This document shows positions 11,701 to 23,229 of a DNA stretch of 64,000 bases, one piece after another. The number at the start of each line of letters is the position of its first letter. The stretch's first letter is position 1. This DNA comes from Chelydra serpentina (lineage: Eukaryota; Chordata; Testudines; Chelydridae), in assembly GCA_037349315.1 (NCBI GenBank), contig JBAIAC010000014.1, positions 25,149,001-25,213,000 of the forward strand. The letters run 5' to 3'. The position numbers were made by a program, and so were the translations under genes. The notes beneath the pieces were generated by a model. It ran no database searches and had not been told where the DNA came from. It saw only the letters and a list, made by a program, of their open reading frames with translations.

Positions 11701-11879
11701 CCTTAGGAAAGGATCTATTAATGGAGATTATCTATGTCCTATTAAGGAGGAGATGGAAGATGATAAATTACAGGTAGGATCTGATGAGAAACAGTCAAAT
11801 GAAAAAAAAGTCCTATTAAATTACATCATGTAATAGCAGACAGCTAAAAAGAGACAAGTTTTTAAAGTGCTTATATGCC

Positions 11880-12644
11880 AATGCTAGAAGTCTAAATAAT
11901 AACATGGGTGAACTAGAGTGCCTCATATTAAATGAGGATATAGATATAATAGGGACCACAGAAACTTGGTGGAATGAGGGTAATCAATAGGATACAGTAA
12001 TGCCACGATACAAAATATATCAGAAGGACAGAACAGGTTGTGCTAGTGCGGGAGTGGCACTATATGTGAAAGATAGTGTAGAATCAAATGAAATAAAAAT
12101 CTTAAATGAATCAAACTGTACCATAGAATCTCTATGAATAGTAATTCCATGCTCTAATAATAAGAATATGGCAGTAAGGATATATTACCGACCACCTGAC
12201 CAGGATGGTGATAGTGACTGTGAAATGCTCAGGGAGATTAGAGAGGCTATTAAAATAAAAAAACCTCAATAATAATGGGGGATTTCAACTATCCCCATAT
12301 TGACTGGGTGCATGTCACAGGATGCAGTGATAAAGTTTCTTGACTCCTTAAATGACTGCTTCTTGGAGCAGCTAGTCCTGAAACCCACAAGAGGAGAGGC
12401 AATTCTTCATTTAGTTCTAAGTCGAGCACAGGATGTGGTCCAAGAGGTGAATATAGCTGGACCGCTTGGTAATAGTGACCATAATATAATTAAATTTAAC
12501 ATCCCTGTGGTGGAGAAAACACCACAGCAGCCCAACACTGTAGCATTTAATTTCAGAAAGGGAGACTGCAAAATACCGAGGAGGTTAGTTAAACGGAAAT
12601 TAAAAGGTACATCACCAAAAGTGAAATCCCTGCAAGCTGCATGA
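11880..12644 (+). pseudogene. CR1 ORF2 endonuclease domain remnant
   Basis: Translating the plus strand gives blocks of an apurinic endonuclease (exonuclease-endonuclease-phosphatase fold): 'ETWWNEG' near 11960, 'VYYRPPDQ'-like sequence near 12182-12202, 'GDFNYPHIDW' near 12280-12307, and 'LGNSDHNIIKFNI' near 12467-12505. The last holds the conserved Ser-Asp-His. This enzyme nicks genomic DNA to prime CR1 reverse transcription. The blocks fall in more than one frame: an in-frame stop lies near 12136 and an extra base near 12265. The longest open piece begins at 12300 and stops at 12642-12644. Confidence 0.8.
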
Positions 12645-13317
12645 AACTTTTTAAAGACACCATACTAGAGGCTCAACTTAAATGTATACCCCCAAATTAA
12701 AAAACATAGTAAGAGAACCAAAAAAGTGCCACTGTGGCTAGACAACAAAGTAAGTGAAGCAGTAAAAGGCAAAAAGGCATCCTTTAAAAAGTGGAAGTTA
12801 AATTCTAGTGATGAAAATGGAAGGGAGCATAAACTCTGGCAAATGAAGTGTAAAAATATAATTAGGAAAACCAAAAGAGAATGTCAAGAACAGCTAGCCA
12901 AAGACTCAAAAGTAATAGCAAGAATTTCTTTAAGTACATCAGAAGCAGGAAGCCTGCTAAACAACCAGTGCACCCACTGGACGATCGAGATGCAAAGGAG
13001 CACACAAGGACAATAAAGCCATTGTGAAGAAACTAAATGAATTCTTTGCATCAGTCTTCACAGCTGAGGATGTGAGGGAGCTTCCCAAGCCTAAGCCATT
13101 CTTTTTAGGTGACAAACCTGAGGAACTGTCCCAGATTGAAGTGTCACTGTAGGAGGTTTTGGAACAAATTGATAAACTAAACAGTAATAAGTCACCAGGA
13201 CCAGATGGTATTCACCCAAGAATTCTGAAGTTCTCAAATGTGAAGTTGCAGAACTACTAACTGTCATCTGTAACCTGTCATTTAAATCCGCTTCTGTACC
13301 AAATGACTGGAGGATAG
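12645..13317 (+). pseudogene. CR1 ORF2 endonuclease-RT linker remnant
   Basis: A basic, lysine-rich stretch follows the endonuclease. An open piece at 12726-13016 encodes 'VPLWLDNKVSEAVKGKKA' and a Lys/Arg-rich continuation, typical of the CR1 linker. Later sequence includes the 'FASVFT'-equivalent near 13040-13065 and the 'SPGPDGIHPRIL' block at about 13192-13228 that precedes the RT fingers. It is broken by stops and then by the LTR-like insertion at 13318. Confidence 0.75.
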
Positions 13318-13954
13318 TGTGACGGGGCAAGGCCAGATGGCTATAGGAAAGTGGTGAGGAACCAGTATGTTAGCCCCAGGCGAAACAAATCCCTGATACC
13401 TTGTTAACCAAATGGCAGTTGCTCCAGGTTAATCAAGATACCTGGGGCCAATTAAGATCCTTCTAGAAAAAAGCAGTGGAGATGGCTAGATTGGCTTCAG
13501 GTGTCCCAATCAATCAAGGGCTGGCTGGAACTAGTTAAAAGCCTCCCAGTTAGTCAGCGAGGGGGGATGTCAGGAGCTGTAGAAGGAGGTTGTGTGCGAG
13601 GAACTGGGAGCAAGAGGCATTAGGAGCTGAGAGTGAGAACGCATACTGCTGGAAGATCCTGTGGTGAGGATAAAGAAGGTGTTGGGAGGAGTTCATGGGG
13701 AAGTAGCCCAGGGAGTTGTAGCTGTCGTGCAGTTGTTCCAGGAGGCACTCTAAACAGCTGCAGTTCACAGGGCCCTGGGCTGGAACCCGGAGTAGAGGGC
13801 GGGCCCGGGTTCCCCCCAAAACTCCCAACTCCTGATCAGACACAGGAGGAGTTAACCTGGACTGTGGGTTCTACCAGAGGGGAAGATCTCTGAGGCAAGC
13901 AAAATCCGCCAATAAGTGCAGGACCCACCAAGATAGAGGAGGAACTTTGTCACA
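13318..13954. mobile_element. 637-bp solo-LTR-like insertion in CR1
   Basis: The insert begins TGTGACGGGG and ends TTTGTCACA; TGTGAC and GTCACA are perfect inverted repeats of each other, and the outermost bases are the TG...CA expected of an LTR. ATAG is duplicated on both sides (13314-13317 and 13955-13958), and joining across one copy restores the CR1 reading 'ggatagctaatgtga'. No coding sequence lies inside. A 4-bp duplication fits an LTR retrotransposon or endogenous retrovirus LTR. It could also be a non-autonomous element of similar ends; the strand is not assigned. Confidence 0.75.
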
Positions 13955-14097
13955 ATAGCTAATGTGATGCCAATTTTTAAAAGGGTTTCAGAGGTGATCC
14001 CGGGAATTACTGGCCGGTTAGCCTGACTTCAGTACCAGGCAAACTGTTTGAAACTATAGTAAAGAACAAAATTGTAAGACAAATAGATTAACATAAT

Positions 14098-14686
14098 TTG
14101 TCGAGGAAGAGTCAATATGGTTTTTGTAAAGAGAAATCATGTGTCACCAATCTACTAGAATTCTTTGAGAGGATCAACAAGCATACGGACAAGGGGGATC
14201 CAGTGGATATAGTGTACTTAGATTTTCAGAAAGCCTTTGACAAAGTCCCTCGCCAAAGGCTCTTAAGCAAAGTAAGCTGTTGTGGGATAAGAGGGAAGGT
14301 CCTCTCATGGTTTGGTAACTGGTTAAAAGATAAGAAACAAAGGGTAGGAGTAAATGGTCAGCTTTCAGAATAGAGAGGTAAATAATGGTGTCCCCCAGAG
14401 GTCTGTCCTAGGCCCAGTCCTATTCAACATATTCATACATGATCTGGAAAAAGGGGTAAACAGTGAGGTGGCAAAATTTGCAGATGATGCAAAATTGCTC
14501 AAGATAGTTGAGTTCCAGGCAGACTGCAAAGAGCTACAAAAGGATCTCTCAAAACTGGGTGACTGGGCAACAAAATGGCAGCTGAAATTCAATGCTGATA
14601 AATGCAAAGTAATGCACATTGGAAAACATAATTCCAACTATTCATATAAAATGATGGGATCTAAATTAGCTGTTACCACTCAATAA
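14098..14686 (+). pseudogene. CR1 RT catalytic domain remnant
   Basis: Two frames that overlap by 20 bases cover the RT palm. The first (14098-14373) has 'YGFCKEKSCVTNL' and 'YLDFQKAFDKVPR', which holds the first catalytic Asp. It stops at 14371-14373. The second (14354-14686) has '[19 protein letters not shown]' (RT motif B region, with Gln-Gly changed to Gln-Arg) and 'KFADDAKLL', the motif C double Asp, followed by 'CKVMHIG'. The enzyme copies CR1 RNA into DNA at the nicked target. The frame break between the two pieces is at about 14360. Confidence 0.85.
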
Positions 14687-14689
14687 AGA

Positions 14690-15255
14690 AATCTTGGCGT
14701 CATTGTGGATAGTTCTCTTAAAACATCCTGTCTACATGCAGCAGCAGTCAAAAAAACAAACAGAATGTTGGGAATCATTAAGAAAGGGATAGATAAGATA
14801 GAAAATATCATAATTGCCACTGTATAAATCAATGTACACCCACATCTTGAATACTGCATGCAGATGTGGTTGCAACATCTCAAAAAAGATATATAGAAAT
14901 TTGAAAAGTTTCAGAAAATGGCAACAAAAATGATTAGGGGTATGGAACAGCTTCCATATGAGGAGAGATTAATAAGACTGGGACTTTTTAGCTTGGAAAA
15001 GAGACGACTAATGGGGGGTATGATTGAGGTCTATACAATCATGACTGGTGTGGAGAAAGTAAATAAGGAAGCGTTATTTACTCCTTCTCATAACACAAGA
15101 ACTAGGAGTCACCAAATGAAATAATAGGCAGCAGGTTTAAAACAAACGCACAACGCACAGTCAACCTGTGGAACTCTTTGCCAGAAGATGTTGTGAAGGC
15201 CAAGACTATAACAGGGTTCAGAAAGGACCTATCCTCCAGGAATTTATCTAGTTCT
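14690..15255 (+). pseudogene. CR1 ORF2 C-terminal remnant
   Basis: After a stop at about 14684-14686 the sequence continues with the C-terminal domain. An open piece at 14918-15124 encodes 'KMIRGMEQLPYEERL', 'RLGLFSLEKRRLMGGMI' and 'YTIMTGVEKVNKEALFT'. It is followed out of frame by the 'NLWNSLPEDVVKAKTIT' region near 15165-15220. The same block ends the CR1 piece at 4580-4895. The function of this domain in CR1 is not established. Confidence 0.78.
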
Positions 15256-15416
15256 ATCAATGACTATTAGTCAGGATGGACAGGGATGGTGTCCTTAGCC
15301 TCTGTTTCCCAGAAGCCAGGAATGGGTGATAGGACATGGATAACTTGATGATTGTGTTCTGTTCATTCCCTCTGGGGCACCTGGCATTGGCCACTGTTGG
15401 AAGACAGGATACTGGG

Positions 15417-15450
15417 CTAGATGGACCTTTGGTCTAGATGGACCTTTGGT
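15417..15450 (+). repeat. 17-bp tandem duplication in CR1 3' end
   Basis: The 17-mer CTAGATGGACCTTTGGT occurs twice head to tail (15417-15433 and 15434-15450) with no mismatch. The related CR1 end at 4850-4880 has only one copy. It is most simply a replication-slippage or priming duplication. Confidence 0.9.
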
Positions 15451-15487
15451 CTGACCCAGTATGGCTGTTCTTATGTACTTATGTAAT

Positions 15488-17742
15488 TTACTACTATACT
15501 GCTTACTACCAAAGCACTTTTTTTCAGTAGTTCTGACCAAGTGTTATAGTCTGGATTTATAGTGGTTCCCAGAGACGTGAAACCAGAGAAAAGTCTTGCA
15601 GAATCTGGGAAGAAATCTGCTTAAAGATCACCTACTTGTTTTCTGCCATTCCAGTCTCTTTGCTTGCAATAGCAAAGTACTAAGCTAGATAATTAAAGAG
15701 AATTACAGTAGTAAAGTTTGAGGCCAAAGAATTTAACAGGGAAAAAAAACAACACAAGTAAGTTAGCTCAGATGACACTAAGAGAAGTCTGCCATCTGGG
15801 CCAGTTTCCACTTCCTGATGAAGGTAATTTTAGTTGACTGTTAGGTTCCAACTGGAGAGGAAATTAAGAGAATGAGTATGCACCATATAAGAATGTTACA
15901 CGGAGGAATAGTTAAGTGTATGCTGTTTTGTTCATTTCAATTAATTTGCTTTTTAGATAGCTATGTGATCTCAGGGTTTGAAATTATTATTTGAAACAGG
16001 ATCTAAAGGCAGAGTCTTAGCATTTAATAATAACTCTGCCTTCCAGCTCTTTTGGCAAACTCAAAAAAATTCATGGGATGAGTTAACTCTAGGCTATCTG
16101 TTTCATAACTGTAAATTAAATAGTTCTTACACAGGAAAAAAAATAACAAAGCCATTGACAAAGTGAAATGTGTCCCCATAATACACACTAATCAGTTTTG
16201 GTGCATTTAGTCTGAAATTTGATGTATACTTTAATTTCGATAGAAACCGGTAACAGAGTTTAACACACACACACATACTGGGAAAATGTAAAGGGATAAG
16301 GCAGAAACCAAATTTATTTGCCAGTTGTTCGAATCAGCATATTGGATGTTCTAAAATCTTGTTTTTTATTAACAAAAGTTTCTGAATTATTGATTATTTT
16401 TCAAAAAAAGATTCAACTGAAGACGGAGTCTGCCCTTCTGAATACAAAATCAAAGGACAAAGGGTTGATTCAGTAAATCTATAGAGAGGGCAACAAACCA
16501 AATTATCTTCCATTTTAGATAAGAACTAATGTAAAATAAAGAGAAAAAGAGACTTAACTAGGGATGGGTGAATTGGTTTGAGGGGAAAAAATTAAGAAAC
16601 TCCTTGGACCTTTGCCCATTTGTAGAAGTAAACAATAACTCAACTCCCATGTTTCTTAAATATACATATAACTTTTTTCTTCCTTGTATTTCTTGTATTA
16701 AAATTCCTTGTATTTCTTTATTTTTTTATTTCATACCAAATTAATTGTTTACAGCAACGGTGTGTTATGGCCACTCAATTCTATGTCAGCGTACATCTCT
16801 TTTATGAGCTAAACAATAAATCAGTATTAAAAGAAAAAAGCAGTTAGATGGAAAAAATTAACTGTGGAGAGCCAGTTCAAGGTCCCCAACACCATTTATA
16901 AGCTGCACAGGGCATGGTGTGGGTTGGACTGAGGGATATCTGACTGTGCATTCTGTAGACACTGTGGAGAGTTCAAAATGTGATGTGGGAGGATGAGGAT
17001 GCGCCAAGAAAAAGAGTGCTGTTCCTTTTAAGAGCTCCATGTTAAGAGCTGCAGAGAGGAATCCATTTGCAATGCACAACAAGAAGTTTTATTAGTCCTG
17101 CAAAACCCAGGAACTATGCTATGTATTTTTGAGTGCTATCTACTGGCATGTTAGCTATTAGTTAACTATTTACAGAACTCTCCTGTAACAATTCCAGTCC
17201 ATTGATTTGAACTATAGCCATGTTAGTGCTGTACCACAGCCTGGTTCACTGTTTCTTATCACAGGATGGATTTCACCTTCCCAACCCCTACACTCTCCAC
17301 CTACATAGAGCCCAAATACTCAGGTTTTATTTGGGTTCAATGGATTTCACCCTTAGTCCTCGTTTTCTTGAATATATTCCTTCATTATGTGCTTTAAAGT
17401 TTATCCAGGCCTTGTACTCTCAAGGCAAATTATTTTTAATCCATCACCAAATTCCAGTTGTATGTACCATGCTGAGATCCTTCATCAGATTGGAATGACT
17501 TTATATTTGTACGCTTCTTATAAACTGGTTCTTATACAGAGGCATAGCTATTAATTGTTTGCTGTATTATTTATATTACAGACACATGCAGGAAGACAGA
17601 GTCCCAGCCTCTAAGAATGTACAGCCTAAAAAGGCAAAAAAGAAAGAAAGATGTAACTTGGGGAGAAGGAATACAGCATACAGGCAAAAGGGTTAGAGTG
17701 ATGAGTTTCTTTACTTTTTGTAAATACAGTTTTATTAATGTT
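15488..17742. other. No gene recognised
   Basis: AT-rich sequence with a short CA run near 16262-16276 and an A/T-rich tract near 16670-16740. No coding region, RNA or named repeat supported. Confidence 0.55.
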
Positions 17743-18350
17743 TGTGATGGGACTGTAAACTCCACACAGGCTATGAAGAGGTTAACTTTGGAACTAGAGA
17801 GCTCCTTTAGTCTCACCTGGTACATCTGGAGAGGGTGTGGTAGTCTGAGGGAGGAAATTAAATTGGGCAGTTTTGGGCAGTTAAGAGAAGGGGGCCCTGG
17901 AGAGAGGAGGTCTTGTATCTTCTCATGGAGAAGAGGGAGAGCAAGAGCCAGGAATAAGGGGATTCCCCGCCCCCCAAAAAAAATGCAGGAGAGAATTTGT
18001 TCATGTTGTGTGCCCTGGGAAGGGGCAGGATTTGAGGGGAATGGCCTTGTGAGTCAGGGTCTTGTAAATAAAAGGGAGGACTGAGAAGAACAGGAAGAGA
18101 GACTGAAATATCAAGCACTGTGGAGGACTGGAGGTGGGAATGGTTTGAGGATTATATTTTTTCTTGTTCACTGTTTAGGGAGACTAGGACTGAAGAGAAA
18201 ACCCAGGAGGGTCAGAGGGTATATATGATTTGTCAGTAGTGGTGGGAATTATATGGGACTCCAAGGACAGGGATATCTGAGAATGGGTGGGACTACAGCA
18301 TGACCTGGATAGAGTACCCAGTTACCAATAGGTCAGATAAAGAGTGTCCT
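17743..18350 (+). mobile_element. LTR-like element, family shared with 40632
   Basis: The stretch begins TGTGATGGGACTGTAAA and shows the same start pattern as 40632 (TGTGATGG, then TGTA, then TCCACA). Both are purine-rich, GGGAG/GGAGAG-rich and non-coding inside. An AATAAA-like 'aataaaagg' occurs at 18067-18075. The right boundary is a guess from where the purine-rich character ends, and no target duplication was found. The call rests on the pairwise similarity and the TG start. Confidence 0.4.
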
Positions 18351-19678
18351 TCTCCAAGATTCTGATATTCTGTTAGGTTTCAAATAAATAAATAAGCAAT
18401 AGGTCATGTGAACTCCATACTCTGAAGCTATTTGTCTAGATATAATTGCACCTCTCCTGCCCCATACATCTGAATAGGTGCTGAGGAGAGAGAACTCTTG
18501 GCTCAGCATCTGTGCACTTTACAAAGTATGCTGCACCCCTATTTTATCACTTCACAGCTCAGAAAACCTATAGGGGTTGAGCTCCTGCATTGCCCTTACC
18601 TTAGCATATGCGCACTTTAAGCACACTTTTCATAAATCAACTAACTTAAGCATGCATACCTATTTTGGATAGCCTCCCTTATCTGGGCATTTCGTTCCCA
18701 GTAAATGGGACTATTCACATATTTAAAGTTACTCACAGGTTTAAAAGGCTTAAGTGGTTTCCTATATTGGGGCCCTTACAAATTTAAATAAAATTGTAAA
18801 TTCTGTTTGCCTGTGGAATATGCAATATTCAAAGCTTCATAATTCAGCTACATTCAGACTAATTTTCATATAGAACATTAGGAGGGACTTCTGCTCAGTG
18901 TGGGCTATTTACATGCCAGTTTCTACCCACAGGTAGTTCAGCTGTAGAATTCCTTAAAAATACTTACAAGACATCTCTGTAATAGAAAATTTACGTTTCC
19001 CTTTCCTGGAATCAAAATGCCAGTACTGTCTTTGCTCAAAGTTTCCCAAAAAGGGAAAGGAAGCAAAGATTTTCAGCATAAACTGAAACTTTCCAGGAAG
19101 TTAAGAACAACCAGTATGGGGAGTTCAAATTGGAAATCTTTATTCCGATATAGAGGTTGCTGCAGTTCCTGGTAAAATATGGTTATATTTCTGATTATAT
19201 GTATACATAAATGCACATGATCACACATTTCCCACAAACTTTGAAAAATCTAACTAAATAACCCCTGGAAGCTTAACCATTGTCTGCTTGCCTACAAACC
19301 CCATTCATATGTTTTAGCTCCTGGTCACCAAGGTGTGAGTTAGAAGGCAAATGAGACATGGAAGACAGATGAAATTCTCTCAACAAACCAGTGAGTTCCG
19401 TGAGACTCCATGTTAGTCACTGGAGTTACGCTGGTGTAACAGAGCAGAGTTTCTCTGTAAAATTGTATTCTTCTCTCATACCACATCATTTTAAACAAAT
19501 CACATTAAAATAGTTTAATCCATGTATGACTTTGTTGCATTATACTTTGCAGATACAATAGTTTACAACTTCCTTATATAAATAAGATGAGAACATTCTT
19601 TTCTATAAAAACTTGCAGAGTTATACTGTATCAAGTATTAACTTTTTGCCTCTCTTTGGTTTTCATTCACACATCATT
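18351..19678. other. No gene recognised; one palindrome-family scrap
   Basis: Mostly unassigned. Around 19411-19455 the sequence 'cactggagttacgctggtgtaac' resembles one arm of the short palindromic repeat family seen complete at 56623-56731. Confidence 0.5.
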
Positions 19679-19761
19679 GGACCAGATTCACAACTGGTGT
19701 AAATTGGTGCTGTATTGATGTCAATAGAACTTTTTTGATATATACGAGCTGATAATCTGGC
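19679..19761. repeat. Short palindromic repeat
   Basis: The left arm 'ggaccagattcacaactggtgtaaa' and the right arm ending 'gctgataatctggctt' are degenerate inverted repeats around 'gatgtcaatag'. The same 'agatt...ggtgtaaat...gtcaa' layout recurs at 28828-28901 and 56623-56731. I recognise it as an abundant old reptile repeat. Confidence 0.5.
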
Positions 19762-21463
19762 TTCCTTTATAAAAAAATGCAAAACTTTCAAATGATATGT
19801 TTATCTTTACTAAAGATTTAGGGCAAAATTATGGCTCCATTAAAGTAAACTTGGAATTTTCCTATTTTCAGTGGGACCTGGATTTGACCTATAGCAACTC
19901 ACCCCCCACGAGCATTTTATCCACAGCAACATCTCCCTACTCCTTCTGAATCTGGTGTCATTTCTCACTTTGTTTAAAAAGAAGGAAATCATAGTCGATT
20001 TAAAAGTGGAATTTTCTTTTCAATGTTTTCTTTATGTAAAAGAAAGTAAGAATTCAGCTACTTACAATGGTCTTATGCCATAAGAAGAACACTTATTGCT
20101 CCATCAATCAATCCATATAAGTTACTACATATTACTGGAAGAGCTTGAATTGATGCAAACATCTCTGGAGTTGAGCAAAGTATCCTTTCTAAGTACCCAG
20201 GCAGCATACCCAATTCTCATCAGCAACAGAAGAATTGTCAATTTATAGAGAGATCACTTTTTCACTCTTTCCAATGTACAGTATATAAAATAAATGTTTT
20301 ATGCTTTATAGCCTGGTAAAAATAATTCAACTCAGCTTCTTTAGCTTCCTCTGGTGCTTTTTTTTTCATACTTTGAACTGCCTATCATTCGCTTTTATGA
20401 AGCAAAAGCTCATTTTATCTAAATTCTCAACACTTCTTAATTATGTTTCTGATTAACTGTGTCTATCAACGTATGGGTACATCTGACAAATATTTTTTAC
20501 TCTACTGTGTTGCACAGGCAATTAAAAAGGAAATTAACTGGTAATGAACTAGTATGTATAGACTATTCCTGTTAGCCAGTCTCTCACTGGATAAGGTATC
20601 TCATAGGATCAAAGGCTGAAAAAGAAATGTGCATTTCCATTAACAAGCACATGCAAAAGTACGTAATATAATAGAAATGATACAATTTTCTGCACAGTAT
20701 GAGAATTTTCTATTACCAGCTTATGTTATCAAGTTTAGAAGGGTGTTTGGAGCTGCACATTGCAAACTTCCATTCAAAGATCTACCCAAAAAGGCAGATA
20801 AAATCCATGAGACTCTAGAGCACATCTATACTAATGACTGTACAAATATCAATGTGTGGGTTTGTGCCATAATCCCCCTGTTGTTCACACTGAATCCCCT
20901 GAAGCACATGTCTCAAGGTGATTAGAGGGCAAGCGTGCCTGAGGGGTGAAAGTTCATACCTGAGGTGTGGCAGTGGCACAGTCCTGTATTCTTGTCAGTC
21001 TGCAGAGTGGATGGAGAAAGGGGCGGGTACCAAGTCTTGAGTTTCAACAGACTGACACCCTCGTTCCCACAGTGCACTGAACCCTTTCCTGCATGACTTT
21101 TACCCAGATCAATAAATGTTTTGTTTTCATTGGTAGTTGTGTGCTCTTGCTGCATAGACCACATCAGAACAGCTTTCCACTACAGTCTTTACAGATCAAT
21201 ACAGTTGACAATGAATACAGCTCCAAGACAATGGATGCCTGCCCCACTAAGTATACCCCAGGGCTGATCAATGTCTGAATAGAATTCACCATCCTCCATG
21301 ATTTTGACTGGAGCAGCCAGAATATTCACCTGTTCCAGGATATTTTATGGAGGCTGCAGCAGGCAAACATCAGTGCACTCTATGCTAGTGCTGGGGTGCA
21401 TAAAGTACTTGAGGTCAGGAAGACCAAAAGACTCACGGGGCTCTTTATATCTTTCCCTTCTAC

Positions 21464-21796
21464 ATGGAGCTTGACCAGCTGCTGTCAAGAGCCCACAGTA
21501 CAGAGGCTGAAGTGACTCACAATTTCCTCCTAAACCCAGATGGCCTCATTGTCCAACAGAATACTGAAGGAGGCAAGAACAAGGAAGCAGGAAGCAGCCA
21601 GGACCCTAGAGGACCTCCAGAAGACTTTGAAAGTGAGGAGGAGGTTATTTTACACCTTTACCAGGAAGTCCGGGTTGCAAGAGCCCTGATGATGAGTCTG
21701 AGGAACCCCACACCACAGCAGGAACCAGAATCCCAACACATCTCCTCTTGTTGTGGTGGTGATAAATTCCTGATGCTGAGATTGAGGACATTTTGA
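21464..21796 (+). other. 110-codon open frame, unassigned
   Basis: An open frame from ATG 21464 encodes a Glu/Gln/Ser-rich polypeptide with no domain I recognise ('PPEDFESEEEVILHLYQEV'). It lies inside the inferred Harbinger element on the opposite strand to the transposase. Two-gene Harbinger elements do carry a second, Myb/SANT-like gene, but I see no tryptophan-spaced Myb pattern here. It may be chance. Confidence 0.25.
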
Positions 21797-21969
21797 ATTT
21801 GTGCACACTTATTTTTCCTCCCTGGATAATATGCTGTGCCTTGCTCTGGTCTGTGTGTGTAAAGTGCAGTGCTGAAGGCACTCCATTGTCATGACCCATC
21901 TCATTACCAATGATGACTTCTCACATAGGCCAGCATTTACTGGTAATTCTTTGCTCTAACCCCGTTTAG

Positions 21970-22450
21970 TTTAGTGACAGTAATCCCTCCATCCTGGATA
22001 AGATGAATATATCCTACTGGCACACCTCTCTGTCACAAACTCTACCAAACTACTTCTCTTGGTGCATGATTATATGCCTTCTCCAGGTCCACAAAGACCT
22101 CATTCAGTTGCTGTCTCTTTTCTCTAAACTTCTCCATGAAGATTTGTAGCACATGTATAACATCAAGCGTGCACCTTCCTGGCATGAATCCATACTGATG
22201 TTTCCATATTTCAACCAGTCCATGCAGACACTTCTCAGTAATATTCTCATACTTTCATAGCATGTGACATCAGATTCATTGAGCAATAACTAGCACACAG
22301 TGTAATATTGCCTTTATATTTAAAAATAGGCATCATAAAGCTTTTATGCCATTCCTTGGGCATTTTCCCTTCTTAAGAATATCATTGAACAACTTTGTAA
22401 GATTCTGGAAGCTTTCTCTTCCCAGTGACTTCACTGCACATATGGAATCC
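21970..22450 (-). mobile_element. Antisense LINE RT fragment (RTE-like)
   Basis: Reading the minus strand gives, in order: a stretch like 'LTKLFNDILKKGKCPRN' (22430-22350), a 'MSHAMKV'-like block (about 22275-22250), a 'GFMPGR'-like block represented by 'VWIHARK' (about 22190-22165), and 'EVFVDLEKAY' (about 22107-22078), which is RT motif A. The order and spacing match RTE-type RTs. Stops and frameshifts separate the blocks. No 3' tail was identified, so this is an internal fragment. Confidence 0.65.
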
Positions 22451-22639
22451 TTACTTTCTCGTGCCAGCTGGGACCCAGGACCAACACACATGTTTGTGGG
22501 ATATGTGTACAGAGTTTACAAACCAGATTTGTCCTGAGTCCACGCAGGATGGAAATATTCTTCTTTATCCTCATAAATGTTGTGCAGTTCACAGTAGGTG
22601 ATGATCGCATGAATGGTGTTTCTCACTGTGGCATTGTGA

Positions 22640-23000
22640 AGATATAAAAGATTCCATGAGAGGGATTGTGGGCCTTAAACCCAGTCCCATGGGTCTCCAA
22701 GCAGAAAGTAACAAAAGTAAGCTGTGTGACCAACTAGTGGAATCCCTGACTGGCTGCTACTATGGACCCCTCCTGCTAACCTGACTCCTGAGCCGTGCAT
22801 TCCTGCCTGCTCCCAATTCCTGCTTCCCTCCCTGCTCCTGGTTTCTGTCATCCTCTCCCATCTACTCCCATCTGTCCTGCCCTACCTCAAGTCATTCCTT
22901 TTTTTTTTTTTTTTTTGCCTTACCCCTGACACTGTGTCTGGCTCTGGCTCCTGGCCTGGTTCATGACCCGGGCCCTCCCTGTTCCACCTAGTTTCACCCC
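22640..23000. other. C/T-rich low-complexity stretch with poly-T
   Basis: From about 22785 to 22990 the plus strand is rich in CCTGCTCC/CTGACTCC-type motifs, with an 18-base T run at 22899-22916. Such tracts occur in reptilian LTRs and polypyrimidine repeats, but I could not find ends or target duplications. Confidence 0.4.
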
Positions 23001-23229
23001 ATGGCCCTGTGACGGGCAGGTCATATATGAAGCCTAGGGTGGATGCCTGCTCTCCAAAACTGCTCTCTGGATCGCTTCTTACCATGGCCTCTGTCCCTAC
23101 AAAGTCACCAGAGCATATGGACTCACCAAATGTGGCGTTCTCCTTGGCAGTGGGTGTGAGATATTGTTTTGTTTTGTTAAGAAGGCTTAAAATAAAACAA
23201 CTAACTCTGCTTCACATACACACTTGCTC

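Larger units (their letters stand above)
11701..15487 (+). mobile_element. Long CR1 LINE, nearly full ORF2, broken
   Basis: This CR1 starts within or just before the ORF2 endonuclease (clear from about 11735), runs through endonuclease, linker and RT, and ends with the 'ctagatggacctttggtctgacccagtatgg' type of 3' end at 15417-15475. It is interrupted once by an LTR-like insertion at 13318-13954. Without that insertion the copy is about 3.15 kb. Stops and frameshifts occur throughout, so it is inactive. Its 3' end differs from that of the CR1 copies at 43.7 and 54.9 kb, which end in ATTCTATG repeats, so at least two CR1 subfamilies are present in the window. Confidence 0.9.
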
